The notes: generated by a model not told the origin, from the letters alone. A DNA stretch of 64,000 nt from Sphagnum compactum (GCA_965153455.1 OZ234504.1:10416001-10480000); one strand, 5' to 3'. Counted from the stretch's first letter, positions 43,593 to 55,130 are shown. Program-made: numbers and translations.

Positions 43593-45280
43593 TCACCTCC
43601 CTTCTCCTTCTCTTTAAAAGGCGGACTTGGATCATGGGGAGCCTCTCTTTTTGCCTCGAGGATAATTTTCATGCAATCTTGAACACTTATTTCACAAGCT
43701 TCTTGAAGAGGGAAATAATGTTTAGTCTTGGTGGAGGGAAGAAGGAAGAAAAATTAGAATGAAAATCTAGTGATAGTGTTGAAGGTTAGAACTCTAGAGA
43801 AATCTCAGGAACCCTCTCGGGTTTGGTGGTATAACTCCTTACTGTTGTAGCTGCAGATCTTGAGATTTGGTAGGTTGGTGTGCCTTGTTGTTAGCTTTCT
43901 AAAGAGCTATGGCAAGCTAGATTTGAACCGTCTATGTGTGAGAAACAACATTTTAAGTGACTAGTGGTCTGTAGCAAGGTTGGACATGGTGTTAAGTCCT
44001 TAAACATTGGTTTGGATGAATGACAATTTGGCACAAGTCCTAAAACGTGTAGTGTGTGAGCTTGGAAAAATATATCTATCAGTTTTAATCATAAATAATG
44101 CATAGGAGGTAGGTTACTTAATTTCAACTACAAACGCAATCTAATTTCCAAAATTACATTTGTATTCTTCCTTCATTAGTAGCATTTGTGCTTCCATGCA
44201 TAATCACCTTGTAGAACCGGGAGTAGAGGGACGGAAAGTCACCTCACAGGCCATCTCTGGTGGTCCTGCCCATTTGATCTCTTTTCTTACTTTGGAAATA
44301 TATGTGGTCTTGGATTAGACATAGGAGATATTGACTTCTCCTTTTATCTTTGTTGTTGATGTTATTGCTTCCTCAGCAACTCTGCTGTTTGTTGAGGATT
44401 AACACTACACCTCATTATAGTATCCTCTTGTATTCTCCACCTCTTCAACAAAGTTTATTTCTTTTCATCATCATTAGACTAATACATAAAAATTGTTCTT
44501 ATAGTTGTCCTTGTCTCTAGTTGTTTTTCCTTTTAAAGAGAAATATGTGCAAGATTCAGAGGTTTTTTGTTTTTCATAAACCTCTCTCTCATAGTCTCTT
44601 TCTTTCTCATGTTTTCATGTGGCTGCTTTGTCTACTTCTTCTTCTCCTATGGTTCTACTCCTTGGACTAGAAACCATTTATGAAACAAAACCTCTATGAC
44701 AATAGCAGAAGGGCATACATCCTTTTTGGGCTTTTTTTTTGTTGTTCCTTCAATCATGTTCTTTTAACACTTTTCCCATTTGATCAACTCTTTGACCAAT
44801 GGATAATACATAATTATAACCCAATTGACAAATTTTCTATGATTTGATTTGGAGATCATCATGGCAGATTTATTGCAAAAATATTGCTCCTTATCTTTTT
44901 GATAGATAATGGGCAAAATTGCAGCAATTCTATTGACATACTCTGGTTTCATTTTCTTTACAACCCACCCTTCATTGGTGTTGTAAGTATCTGGACTCTA
45001 TCAACTATGTCTATTAGTGCTACTTTAGCATTTGACATTTCTACTTGATTTGCTTCTATTTCTCCTATATGGCAAAGTTTAAAAACTTTTGCCAACAAAT
45101 GTCTATCTATAATTCTCTACTCTTTTGCCATCACAATTTTGATTCTATTATGCTCATAAAAAACTATAGGGCGATGATTAAAGATTTGTATTTCATATTT
45201 GATTTATAGCCAAATTTCGTTAAATCTTCCTAAGGATGATCATCATTTTTTCTACATGTTCTTATGGATGATAGCCACAA

Positions 45281-46010
45281 CTATAAGCAAAAATTCCATA
45301 AGAAAAAATTGCATGTATGCACAAATTTCAAATTTCTTAGTCTTTTGGTGGGTTCTACATTTCTATGGTCCCTACTAATAGTCGGTAGAACATATTTTGT
45401 TGGCATTAAAAGATGTAGACCATAGACTAATTGGTAAGGTGTGCACCTTGTTGCCACCTTGTAAGCGATCTTGTATGAAAATAAAATTGTGGACAAATGT
45501 TCATCCTAGTCGGTTTTCTTTTCATTGACTAACTTGGTTAGTAATCTACCAATAACTTTGTTAGTAGACTTTGCTTGTCCATTTCCCTATGGGTAATAAG
45601 TAGTAGAAATAATGTGCTTTAACAAAAATTATTCTGTTACATATTTAATTGTATTGTTGATGAAATGTATTCCTTGATCTGTGACTATGGTCAAAGGACT
45701 TCCGAATCTAGTTAGAATATACTCATACAAAAATCTAGTTGTGACTATCGTGGTATTGGTTTTGAATGCCTTTGCCTTTACCCACTTGGTTGCATAATCT
45801 GTAGCTACCATAATATATATGTTTCCTATTAGTCTTCCTATTACTTTAATTGAACCTATAAATAAAAACCCCACTTCATAAAAGGTTCCTTTGGAAGTGT
45901 TGTTACCAATTTAACTAGACTTTTTGTTTTTAATCCTCTAGTTTTCTGACATTTGTCACAACTTCTACAAAATTCATGAGTAGAGTTGGCCACCAATAAC
46001 TTGCATCTAG
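45281..46010 (-). pseudogene. Gypsy integrase remnant
   Basis: From high to low coordinates: a zinc-finger end CRSCDKCQKTRG (near 45.96 kb), core block YIMVATDYATKWVKAKAF (first Asp), GSPLTIVTDQGIHFINNT (second Asp), then NGQAKSTNKVIGRLL where the catalytic Glu of GQAE is Lys. The C-terminal part LSTILFSYKIAYKVATRCTP ends near 45,281. Stops separate the blocks. The family is Ty3/gypsy integrase (DD35E); this copy is catalytically dead. Confidence 0.85.
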
Positions 46011-46299
46011 AATTTTGTTTTTAATAATATCTGCAGCAAAATGTCATTTTTCCAGTCCTTCATGTAGTTCCTTTAGAACAATAAGTGTTTTTAAGGTGGT
46101 TGAACATTTGTGCAATCTATTTTCTTGTCCCACTATGCACATTTTTCCCTCTTTCAAAGTAAAAGGTTCTGCCTTTTTGGCTAACTTTTGTTTCTAAGCT
46201 AAATACATAATTTCTAGCATCTGACTTGTTTCTAAGTAGATCTTTACTTCCTGCATCCATATAGGTTCTACAAAGCATAATGATGCATCCATAGTCTAA

Positions 46300-47720
46300 T
46301 CTAGAACTCCCAATGGTTCTGAGCTATTTAGTAATTTGGATAAAACATCAGCTTCCTCATGTGTTTTACCAGGCTTGTAGACTATTATGAATTCATATTC
46401 CAAAACTAACCACCATCTAGTTATCCTTCTAGACATTTGTGGTTTGTTGACTAGACATTCAAGAGCCATGTGGTAACATAACAGACAAATTTGTTTCCCA
46501 ACAAAAATGGTTTGAATTTATGCAAAGCATAAACCATTGTTAAGGCTTCTTTCTCTGTAGTAGTATAATTCTGCTCTATGTTATTTAGTAATCTAAAGGC
46601 ATATACTATAGGTTAGTCAATCTTTCTAGTTGGGTTCTATGCTAACATTGCACCTACTGTGAGTAAAGATGCATCTATGTGCACATGAAACTCAAGCTAC
46701 CAATTTGGAGGTATCAGAATTGGTGCTTCCATATATTTTTGCTTAATCTGATCCTAGGCTTCTCGACACTCTATGGTATAGATAAAGGGTTATGTCTTCT
46801 TCATCAGCTTTGTGATTAGTGCCATGATAAAGGCAAAGTTTTTGATGAAACATTTATAAAACTAAGCCATACCATTAAAGACCTGAATCTATTGTGGGTT
46901 TGTAGGTTCAAGCATATTAACAATTGCCTAAACCTTCTTAAGGTCTGGTATTTTTCTTTCTTTGGAAATTATGAACCTAAAATCAATCTAAAAATACCAT
47001 AAAGGCATTTTTTGGGGGTTAAAATGTTGATTTTGTATTCTCTGCATTTTTCAAAGCAAAGTTTGAGCTTCATAAAATGATTTTCTATATCACTATAGAC
47101 CATGAAGTCATCTAAAGATATCTTCATGAACTGGTCTAAGTACTCTCTATTGACTGCTTTATGGAATGTTGGTGGCCCATTTTTGACACCAAATGGCATC
47201 ACCATCCAAACAAAAGCTTTCTAATCTATTACAAAGACTATTTTGTATCTATCTTCAAGGGCTATAAAAATCTAATGGTATCCTAAATATCCATCTAAAA
47301 ATGAATAGGCTTCATACCATGTTACAATGTTCAGTAGTTCATTAAAAAATGGTAAAAGATAAGGATTTTTTTTGGTTGCCTTATTCAACTTCCTGAAATT
47401 TACACATATTTTTAATTTTCCATTCTTCTTAGGTACTCCCACTATAGGTGATAACCATGTAACCTCCTCTACTAGTTGAATGAATCCTATTGCTAATAGT
47501 TTGTCATTGTCCTGTTTGACAGTTGCAGCATAGTTAGGGTTAATATGTACCTTACTTGATGTGTTGGTGGGATTGAGGTGTCTAACTCAATTATGTGTTG
47601 AACCAATTCTAAAAGCATGCCTTTCAGATCTTTATAAGTCTAAGTAAACACATCTCTGAACTCCTTGAATAAGTTTGAAGCTCCTCAGTTTTCTCCTTTG
47701 TTAATTGTGCATTAATTTTG
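46300..47720 (-). pseudogene. Gypsy reverse transcriptase and RNase H remnant
   Basis: The best piece, 47,205-46,969, reads MVMPFGVKNGPPTFHKAVNR followed by FMKISLDDFMVYSD, the palm motif with LDD. Further pieces upstream (to 47.7 kb) and downstream (RNase H region, 46.7-46.3 kb) are broken by stops. The PFG..N.P.TF and LDDF..(F/Y)S signatures are diagnostic for Ty3/gypsy RT. Confidence 0.85.
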
Positions 47721-47896
47721 ATGCACTATGGATTTGCCTCTATACCAAGATTAAGCATAACAAGTTCTTCAGTCAAAGTCCAACCTACTATCTAAAGATT
47801 ATGTACTTGAATTTTTGTTGGTGTTTCATCCACTTCAATATCAATTTGGCTGTGATGATAATAGGTTTTTGGATAAACCCTATCTTCCAGTGAAAT

Positions 47897-48299
47897 CTAT
47901 AATCTAACATTAAATTGTGTTGTTTTTGCTATTGAAACCACTGATTCTGCTACTCCTTGATATGATATCCATTGTTTTAGTTTAGATTTTCCATTGTTTG
48001 TGATTTTTGAACCTCCAACACTCAGCAATGAAACTATTTCATTCGATATAGTAATTGTGCCAATTGATAACAGTTCTAGTTTTGTCTCAAAGGTCATATC
48101 TTCCTCTTCATCTATTAAACCTTCCATCAAGTCATAACAAACAAGTACCCAATGCCTTCTGGTTTTTGCTCCCAATTATTTGTTAACCAATATTGTTCTG
48201 ACTATTCCATTGCCTTGAACAGTAATCACATTATTCCCCCAGTCATGTGTAACCTTTGCATCTTTAAGCCAAGGTCTTCCCAGTAACATATAATAGTTA
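47897..48299 (-). pseudogene. Gypsy protease-region remnant
   Basis: On the minus strand the frame YYMLLGRPWLKDAKVTHDWG lies at ~48,297-48,238. It is the LLGRPWL end of a gypsy retropepsin domain. A stop near 48,178 separates it from an acidic linker (LIDEEEDMTFETKLELLSIG), open to 47,897. The upstream catalytic D-T/S-G is not visible because copia B inserted just before this point. Confidence 0.7.
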
Positions 48300-48304
48300 A
48301 AATC

Positions 48305-48797
48305 TATTGGAAACAACTTGAAAACAAGCAAGAAATGAAAGCTTCAAGGTTCATGAAATGGAACAATTGTATTAACTAACAAGAAGATTACAAAGGTTGT
48401 ATGCTTCAAATGCTACAATCACAAAACTATGGCTTGTAACAACTAACAAAGCTTGAAGGTTTTATATGCACTCAAAAACCATGAAAGGAGAGAATGAAAG
48501 ACTCCTCAAAACCACTCCATTATATACTAACTCCTAACCCTAAAGTAGCCGTCACTTAACCCTAACCTAGCCGCCGCCAAACCCTAACCCTAGCCGCCAC
48601 CAAACCCTAACCCTAGCCGCCGCCAAACCCTAACCCTAGCCGCCGCCAAGCCCTAAGTAGCCTCCACTTCCAAACCCTAGCCACCACTATTCAACATAAC
48701 CTAACTACTATAAGGATGTGAATACTATTCATCCTTTTGATGAATGTTTCACACATTCATCAACATTGGGAATTAGAAACGAATAGTATTTCTAACA
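48305..48797 (-). repeat. 3' LTR of copia B (493 bp)
   Basis: Reads TATTGG...CTAACA on the plus strand. It contains four or so CCGCCGCCAAACCCTAACCC units, more than the 5' LTR, and the terminal dyad TTGATGAATGT/ACATTCATCAA. Confidence 0.93.
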
Positions 48798-48805
48798 CTC
48801 CCACT

Positions 48806-51800
48806 CTATGAAGTTTCTAATCCGAACATGCTTATCAATTTGTAATGTCGTTCTTTCGGTAATGCCTTGGTGAGCACATCCGCCACCATCTCTTCCGTTG
48901 AACAATATTCGAACGTAACTTTGCCATTTTCAACTCGTTCTCGAACAAAGTGATGCTGAACATCGATGTGCTTTGTTCGAGCATGTTGCGTGGGATTCTT
49001 CGTCAATGATATTGCACCTTGGTTGTCACATCGAATCACCATCGCCTTCTTCTCTTTCATGTACCCTAATTCTTTCATGAGCTTTGTCATCCATATGGCT
49101 TCTTTGGTAGCTTGTGTACTTGCCATGTATTCGGCCTCCGTCGTTGACAAAGCGATTGTGGGTTGTCGTTTGCTACTCCAGGAAGTCGCACCACCTCCCA
49201 TCATGAATACAAACCCTGTGGTGGATCTCCTATCCTCAAGGTCACCGGCCCAATCCGCATCGCAATATCCGACCACATCTTGGGGTGATAATCCTCCGAA
49301 GCATAATTTGAATTGCAATGTGCCTTGCAAGTATCGAAAAATGCGCTTCACCGCAATCCAATGTTCTAGGCTTGGATTGGCCATGTGTTGACTCACCACG
49401 CTTATTGGGTATGCCAAATTGGGTCGAGTACACAACATGGCATACATCAAGGATCCCACAACTTGTTGATAAGGAACCTTCACCATTTCATCATCCTTGT
49501 TCATATTCTTCTTCAACTTCGTCTTGGGATCAAGTGGCACTCCGATGGCTTTGCAATCCTCCATGCGAAAGCGTTTGAGAATCTCCTTGAGATACCCAAT
49601 TTGGTTGATGTAAAGAAGACGTTGTGCACGATCCCTTTCCACTTCCATGCCAAGGAAAAAATGCAAATCGCCAAGATCTTTCATTTCGAACTTTCGAGAA
49701 AGTTCTTCCTTCACTTGCAAAAGCTTGTCCTTATTATTGCACACCAAGATGAGATCATCGACGTAGACGACGATGAAAAATTTCACATCCTCGACTTGTG
49801 CAACATACACACTAAAGTCCGCATCACTTCTCGTAAACTCGATGCTTTTCAAGAAAGCGTCTAGCTTTTGGTTCCAAGCCCTTAGAGATTGTTTCAAGCC
49901 ATACAATGACTTGTGAAGCTTACACACAATATGTTCACCTTCATGTGCGAATCCTTCGGGTTGCTCCATGTAGATCTCCTCTTCAAGGTCACCATTGAGA
50001 AATGCGGTTTTGACGTCCATTTGATGAATCTCCATGTCTTCAATGGCCGCTAGTGCAAGGATACAACGAATTGACACAAACTTTGCAACGGGTGCAAAAG
50101 TTTCATTGTAATCGACTCCAAATGTTTGGGTGAAACCTCTTGCCACAAGTCTCGCCTTGTACCGTTCAACTTCACCATCTACCCCATGTTTGATTTTGAA
50201 CACCCATTTGCAAGAAATGGGTTTTCTACCCTTGGGGAGTGGCATCAAGGACCAAGTGGTGTTGACAAGAAGAGAGTCGTATTCTTCTTGCATGGCAATC
50301 TCCCACTTCTTTGCATCTTCGCCATTCAACGCCTCTTCCACGGTTTGGGGTTCTTCCGAAAATGCCATGGTGGCTCGTTCCACCTCTTTGGTGGCGACCC
50401 ACCAATCACGAGGCCACTCCTTACGTTGTCTTTGGGGCCTTTCTCTCGGTCCATCTTGTTGTGGTTCATTCAAACCCGCATCTTGTGATGAAGCAAATTC
50501 TTCTTCCGAAGAAGAGTTTGTTGTAGATTCATCACCTTCCACGTCTTCCGCTGGTCTTGCCTTCAAAGATATAGGATTAACATCCTTCACAAGTTCATCG
50601 ACTTCATCCACAACAAGGTGTTCTATTTGGTTTGAAAGGGGTCTCTTATCACGAACACCTTCTACTTCTTCCGTCCCTTCAAGGAACACAACATCTCGAC
50701 TCTTAATGATCCTTTTGGTTTCTAGACACATTAAGCGATATGCTTTGGTCCCTTCACAATACCCTAGAAACACACAAGGTATGGATTTGGACTCTAATTT
50801 GCTTCTCTTTTCATCTGGAATGTGTGCAAATGTCTTGCAACCAAAAACTCTCAAATGAGATACATCCGGCTTTGTACCGGTCCACGCTTCTTGTGGGGTC
50901 TTTGAATTAAGAGCTTTAGTTGGGCATCGATTCTTGATGTAAACCGCCGTGTTCACCGCCTCCGCCCAAAACTCCAAGTCAAGTCCTTGTGCACGAATCA
51001 TGCTTCTAGCGCATTCCATGATGGTCCTATTGGCTCGTTCCGCAACTCCATTTTGTTGTGGTGTGTAAGGTGCACTTGTTTGACGTTCGATTCCACATTC
51101 ATGCAAAAAGTCATCAAACTTTTTGGACACAAATTCTCCTCTGTTGTCGGATCGCAAGGTTTTGATCTTCATGCCAGTTTGATTCTCCACTAAGGCCTTG
51201 TATGCCTTGAATTTGTCGAACACTTCTCCTTTCGCTTTCAAAAGGTAAACATGAGTTTTTCTCCTAAAATCGTCGATGAAGGTGACGAAGTATCGTGCTC
51301 CACCTCGAGATGTGGTCTTCATCGGTCCGCACACATCGCTATGCACTAGTTCCAAAAGCTTGGAAGCCCTACTTGCTTCATCTTTAGGAAAAGATGTCCT
51401 TTGATGTTTGCCTTCAATGCAAGTTTCACACACATGGTGCAATGGCACTTCTTTCAAATTCATGCCATTGACCATATTCTCCAACTTCTTAAGACTCGCC
51501 ATGTTGACGTGGCCAAGTCTTTGGTGCCAAAGCGTAGCTCCTTCATTCGAAGACTTTGCCACATTCGCACTCTCCTTTCGAACATTGACGTTGAGAAGAT
51601 ACAAGTTCTTCTCCCTTCGTGCTTGCGCCACAACGGTTCCATGGACATTGTTGACCTTACAACCATCCTTGTCAAACTCCACTTTCAAGCCCTCCGAAAT
51701 GAGTTTGCTAACAGAAATGAGACTATTCTTCATTTTCGGAACATGAAGAACTTGTGTGATGGTTGTAAGCAAGGTTTTACCTCCAACTTGCATTGTGGCC

Positions 51801-52723
51801 TTGATGCTCCCTTTGCCAATGGCCTCCAAAATGGTGTCATCTCCCATGTACACCTTTCGTGCAACGATGGATTCGTAAGTGGTGAACCACTCTCGTTCGA
51901 ACGTCATGTGTTGCGTTGCACCCGAATCAATGATCCAATCGTTTCTCGCATGATCATTAGCACTCAAGGCGGTAACAAACATTTGTTCTTGATCATCACA
52001 AGCTTGGTTTGCTTTTTCTTTCTCATCACTCTTCTTCTTCAAACAATTCCTCACAAAGTGTCCGGGTTTTTTACAATAAAAGCAAAGCTTTTCATTTGCC
52101 TTATGGGTTTTGTTAAGCAATGCGGCATTCTCTTTACTTTCACTTTCTTTTCTTTTAGAAACCTCATGAAGCAATCGAGCGACGATGAATTGAAGGTCAA
52201 CATCCTTGGTTGACATGGACTCCAAACTCGTGACCAAGTTATCAAAAGATGGGGGAAGGCTCATGAGAAGTACCATGTACACGTCCTCATCTTCAATGTT
52301 CACCTCAATGGAACGTAATTAATCCGCAAGCGCCTTCACCATGTTGATGTGCGCAAGCAAGTCCTCCCCTTCTTGCATTTTGATGGTGAAGAACCTCCTT
52401 CGAAGAAACAACTTATTTCCGATGGTCTTGGCTTCGTGGACACCGCAAAGTGTTTCCCAAGCGCTTTTGACATTTTCGCAATATTGAATGTGTGCAAGTT
52501 GTGCATCCGTGAGATGTTCACAAAGTAGTGCAAATGCCTTGGTCGCCTTTTCGTTATAATCCGTGATTTGATCTTCATCGTGGGGAATTGTTGCACTTCC
52601 ATCAACAAACTTCCAAAGCCCATGCTTAGAAAGCATCATGCGCATCTTGAACTTCCAAAGGTGAAAGTTGCCACCATCAAACTTTTCCATGACTTTCCAA
52701 GACTCCATTTGGAAGGATGACAT
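48806..52723 (-). CDS. Copia B gag-pol polyprotein, one nonsense codon in gag
   Basis: From MSSFQMESWKVMEKFDGGNF at 52,723 the frame is continuous to the stop at 48,806 except for TAA at 52,321-52,319. Copy A has CAA (Gln) there. Downstream are CFYCKKPGHFVRNC, the protease DWIIDSGATQHM, the integrase CETCIEGKHQ and SDNRGEF (Gly to Arg against copy A), and PQQNGVAERANRT. RT has QMDVKTAFLNGDLEEEIYME and YVDDLIL, with SLYGLKQSLRAW showing Pro to Leu. RNase H is complete (GYCDADWAGD, TEAEYMASTQATKEAIW, DVLTKALPKERHYK). So pol is full length but cannot be made as one polyprotein without readthrough of the gag stop. Confidence 0.93.
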
Positions 52724-53032
52724 TTTGTTGAACACAAATGCTAAAACAAACACTCTATGTTTTTTGTATTCAAATGAAGTGCAAGTGGGACAATTTGAAG
52801 TTGAGAAACTTGCTAATGTTTGAAGACCTCACTTGAAATCTCTCCCACTCAATGGCTATATGTCACAAAACAAAACCCTTACAAAAAAACCCTCAAACAC
52901 TTGAAAAACTTTCTTACACAAACTTGAAATTTGGCTTGAAACTTGTAGAATTGGCAAAGAACTCTCTTTGACACACTTGAAACTTAAGCCTTTCAACAAC
53001 TTGAAGAAACTTCTCTTACACCTCAAACTTCA

Positions 53033-53258
53033 ATGTTGAAACTTTCAACAACTCGAAGAACTCTCTTCCACAAACTTTCTCAAACTTCAATGTTGAAACT
53101 CTCAACAACTCGAAGAACTCTCTTCCACAAACTTTCTCAATCCTTAATGTTGAAACTCTCAACAACTCGAAGAACTCTCTTCCACAAACTTTCTCAATCC
53201 TCAATGTTGAAACTCTCAACAACTCGAAGAACTCTCTTCCACAAACTTTGAACTTAAA
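53033..53258. repeat. 57-bp tandem repeat in the leader of copia B
   Basis: Four units beginning TGTTGAAACTYTCAACAACT lie between the 5' LTR and gag of copia B. At 57 bp (19 codons) per unit the array stays open in several frames, but I see no reason to call it a gene. Copia A has only a loose version. Confidence 0.85.
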
Positions 53259-53518
53259 ACTTTGAAACTTAAAGACTTGAAAAACACTCTTCCACACTTG
53301 AGAACTTAAAACACTTCGAAAAAGTCTCTTCCACACCTCCCACTCACTTGGAAAAGTTGCAAGCTCCTTGTATGCCACCACTTGGAAATGAACTCCCACT
53401 CACTTTGCAAACTAAAAATCTTCTCTCAAAAGGATTTTCTCTCTTTTTCTATGCAATACAAGCTCAAAACCTTTCACTACTTCTTGTTGTAACAGAATGT
53501 CCTTTCTCTTGCTTGGTG

Positions 53519-53531
53519 TGGGCCCATAACC
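53519..53531 (-). other. Primer-binding site of copia B (half-tRNA initiator Met)
   Basis: GGTTATGGGCCCA on the minus strand, directly inside the 5' LTR, complements the anticodon arm of initiator tRNA-Met (TGGGCCCATAACC). Confidence 0.8.
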
Positions 53532-53977
53532 TATTGGAAACAACTTGAAAACAAGCAAGAAATGAAAGCTTCAAGGTTCATGAAATGGAACAATTGTATT
53601 AACTAACAAGAAGATTACAAAGGTTGTATGCTTCAAATGCTACAATCACAAAACTATGGCTTGCAACAACTAACAAAGCTTGAAAAACCATGAAAGGAGA
53701 GAATGAAAGATTCCTCAAAACCACTCCATTATATACTAACTCCTAACCCTAAAGTAGCCGTCACTTAACCCTAACCTAGCCGCCGCCTAACCCTAGCCGC
53801 CGCCAAACCCTAACCCTAGCCGCCGCCAAGCCCTAAGTAGCCTCCACTTCCAAACCCTAGCCACCACTATTCAACCTAACCTAACTACTATAAGGATGTG
53901 AATACTATTCATCCTTTTGATGAATGTTTCACACATTCATCAACATTGGGAATTAGAAACGAATAGTATTTCTAACA
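53532..53977 (-). repeat. 5' LTR of copia B (446 bp)
   Basis: Same termini as the other three LTRs. An 18-bp piece present at ~48,452-48,469 in the 3' LTR is missing, and fewer CCGCCGCC-AAACCCTAA units are present. Confidence 0.93.
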
Positions 53978-53984
53978 AAATCTA

Positions 53985-55130
53985 CCACATTGTTTTGTAA
54001 AACAATAAACGTGGCTACATATGGTATGCCATGTATGTGAATCTTCAAATTTCTGATGATTCCTAAAGGTCTGGTCATACTCTAATCTACCATTTTGAGG
54101 TGGTATGGGGCTGGTATTAGTTTGGGTAAACCTAATTTTGTTATGAGGTTTTATTTTATGATATTTACACTTGTTCTTCAGTAACCTTGCTCTTGGTAAT
54201 GGCCATGTTGACATCCACTATATGAACTAAAATATTTGCAGTCTTGGGCTCTACCACAGCTTATTTATCTGTAGTCTTCATTTTTCAGTTCTTAAACATA
54301 TTTTACATGTCATTATACTTAGGACAATCTATGATCTTATGTCCAATATCACCACATATATGACAAGAATACCTCATAGGTCTTTGTACTTTGATCTATT
54401 GAGTGGTAACCTTAAAAACTGCAAGAACAAAGTCTTCTTTTCTTTTGATTCTACAGTTTTCAACATTATGATTTGTCCTATGATAGTTTGTACAATAATT
54501 CATGTTTCCTTTATAATTGTTTGACGTTTCTGAGCTAATATTGTCTTACTACTATGTGGTATTGACAAATTGCTTATAAATTCTACTTCAAAAATTCCTT
54601 CTTCACAACCAAAGTTGTTTCCTTATGCTATTGCATGGTTTCTCTCTTCATGCTTCCTATTGCTACATGTAGATATGGTTGTAATCTAGATTTGAAAACA
54701 ATAGTTGGGAAACTATATGTTGTCTTGTGTTGAAGACTATTGGTTAACTTTAATAATCTCTCATATAAACTTTCACTCTTTCATTCTTTTCATGTTTCAT
54801 GTTCTTCAACTACAAATAAACTTGTTCATCATTTTGAATTATTCTGAACCTTTTACAAAAAACTAATTATAATTTTGCAAAAGTACAATCTAGGTAGTCT
54901 CCCATGTAATTATTACACTAGTCAAACACAACATCTCTGAGGTAAAACTAAACAAATTAACAATTTATGCATCTTCTATTTTGCCATTTCCTCTAATAGC
55001 AACTTAAAAAACTTTGACATGAGCATCGAGGTGAGAATCCTTCACATACTTAAGGTAGTTAAGTGGTTGATGATAAGGCCTATTTGGTGGTAATGGTGGT
55101 CTACCTGGATTCGCCATTGGTAATCTAAAA
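53985..55130 (-). pseudogene. Gypsy gag remnant with CCHC zinc knuckle
   Basis: On the minus strand, ANPGRPPLPPNRPYHQPLNY near 55.1 kb is a Pro-rich gag start. It is followed by blocks typical of plant retrotransposon gag (IVNLFSFT and NDEQVY), broken by stops and frameshifts. A perfect CX2CX4HX4C knuckle, CHICGDIGHKIIDC, lies at 54,365-54,324. The region continues to the copia B insertion point. Confidence 0.75.

Larger units (their letters stand above)
42125..44248 (-). mobile_element. Large solo-LTR-like element, copy 2 (2.1 kb)
   Basis: Ends are TGTGAGCC...CACCTCACA, with 5-bp flanks GGCCG (42,120-42,124) and GGCCA (44,249-44,253), a duplication with one substitution. It is related over its whole length to 26667-28904 and in the same orientation in the window. 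It is inserted into the coiled-coil frame of the gypsy element. It retains an intact minus-strand frame. Confidence 0.75.
40632..45000 (-). pseudogene. Coiled-coil reading frame downstream of gypsy integrase
   Basis: On the minus strand a globular piece (YVNRIAAILPIIYQKDKEQY near 44.93 kb, then KSAMMISKSNHRKFVNWVII) is followed by Glu/Lys/Gln/Leu-rich helical sequence. Examples are LQRAFEKEQKFKSKLY and INNMEKDNKDLKKIRVAKDF near 41.6 kb. The last open piece is 40,853-40,632 (YELEQILEPLEFVLHEVSSQ). The frame is interrupted by the solo-LTR element. On removing it and one target duplication, the two sides read through in one frame (RELEFQARQEAEEQIQDLKP on the lower side). Standard gypsy elements end with integrase, so this is an extra product of unknown function. 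Confidence 0.55.
48305..53977 (-). mobile_element. Ty1/copia LTR retrotransposon, copy B (complete, 5.7 kb)
   Basis: Minus-strand element of the same family as 30217-35764. The 5-bp duplication AAATC lies at 48,300-48,304 and 53,978-53,982. LTRs are 53532-53977 (5') and 48305-48797 (3'), with the primer-binding site at 53,531-53,519 and the purine tract at 48,798-48,808. It inserted into the protease-upstream region of the older gypsy element. LTRs differ by a few substitutions, an 18-bp deletion in the 5' LTR and a different number of GGGTTAGGG-type units, so the insertion is young. Confidence 0.95.
40310..55130 (-). mobile_element. Decayed Ty3/gypsy retroelement, split by two later insertions
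   Basis: Minus-strand coding remnants occur in gypsy order: gag with zinc knuckle (55.1-54.2 kb), protease (48.3-47.9), RT/RNase H (47.7-46.3), integrase (46.0-45.2), then a further coiled-coil frame (45.0-40.6). Copia B (48305-53977) lies between gag and protease. The solo-LTR element (42125-44248) lies within the coiled-coil frame. Both insertions left target duplications, so excising them in thought rejoins the older element. Many stops show age. The 5' LTR is not found; the gag region instead abuts aspartate aminotransferase exons. Confidence 0.8.

Noticed and set aside
43227-43762. Several long frames on both strands across the second array
   Set aside because: Same 26-bp repeat artefact as in the other copy.
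53985-54214. Independent 80-codon minus-strand gene
   Set aside because: It lies between the gypsy zinc knuckle and the copia insertion point and is better explained as part of the decayed gypsy gag-protease region.
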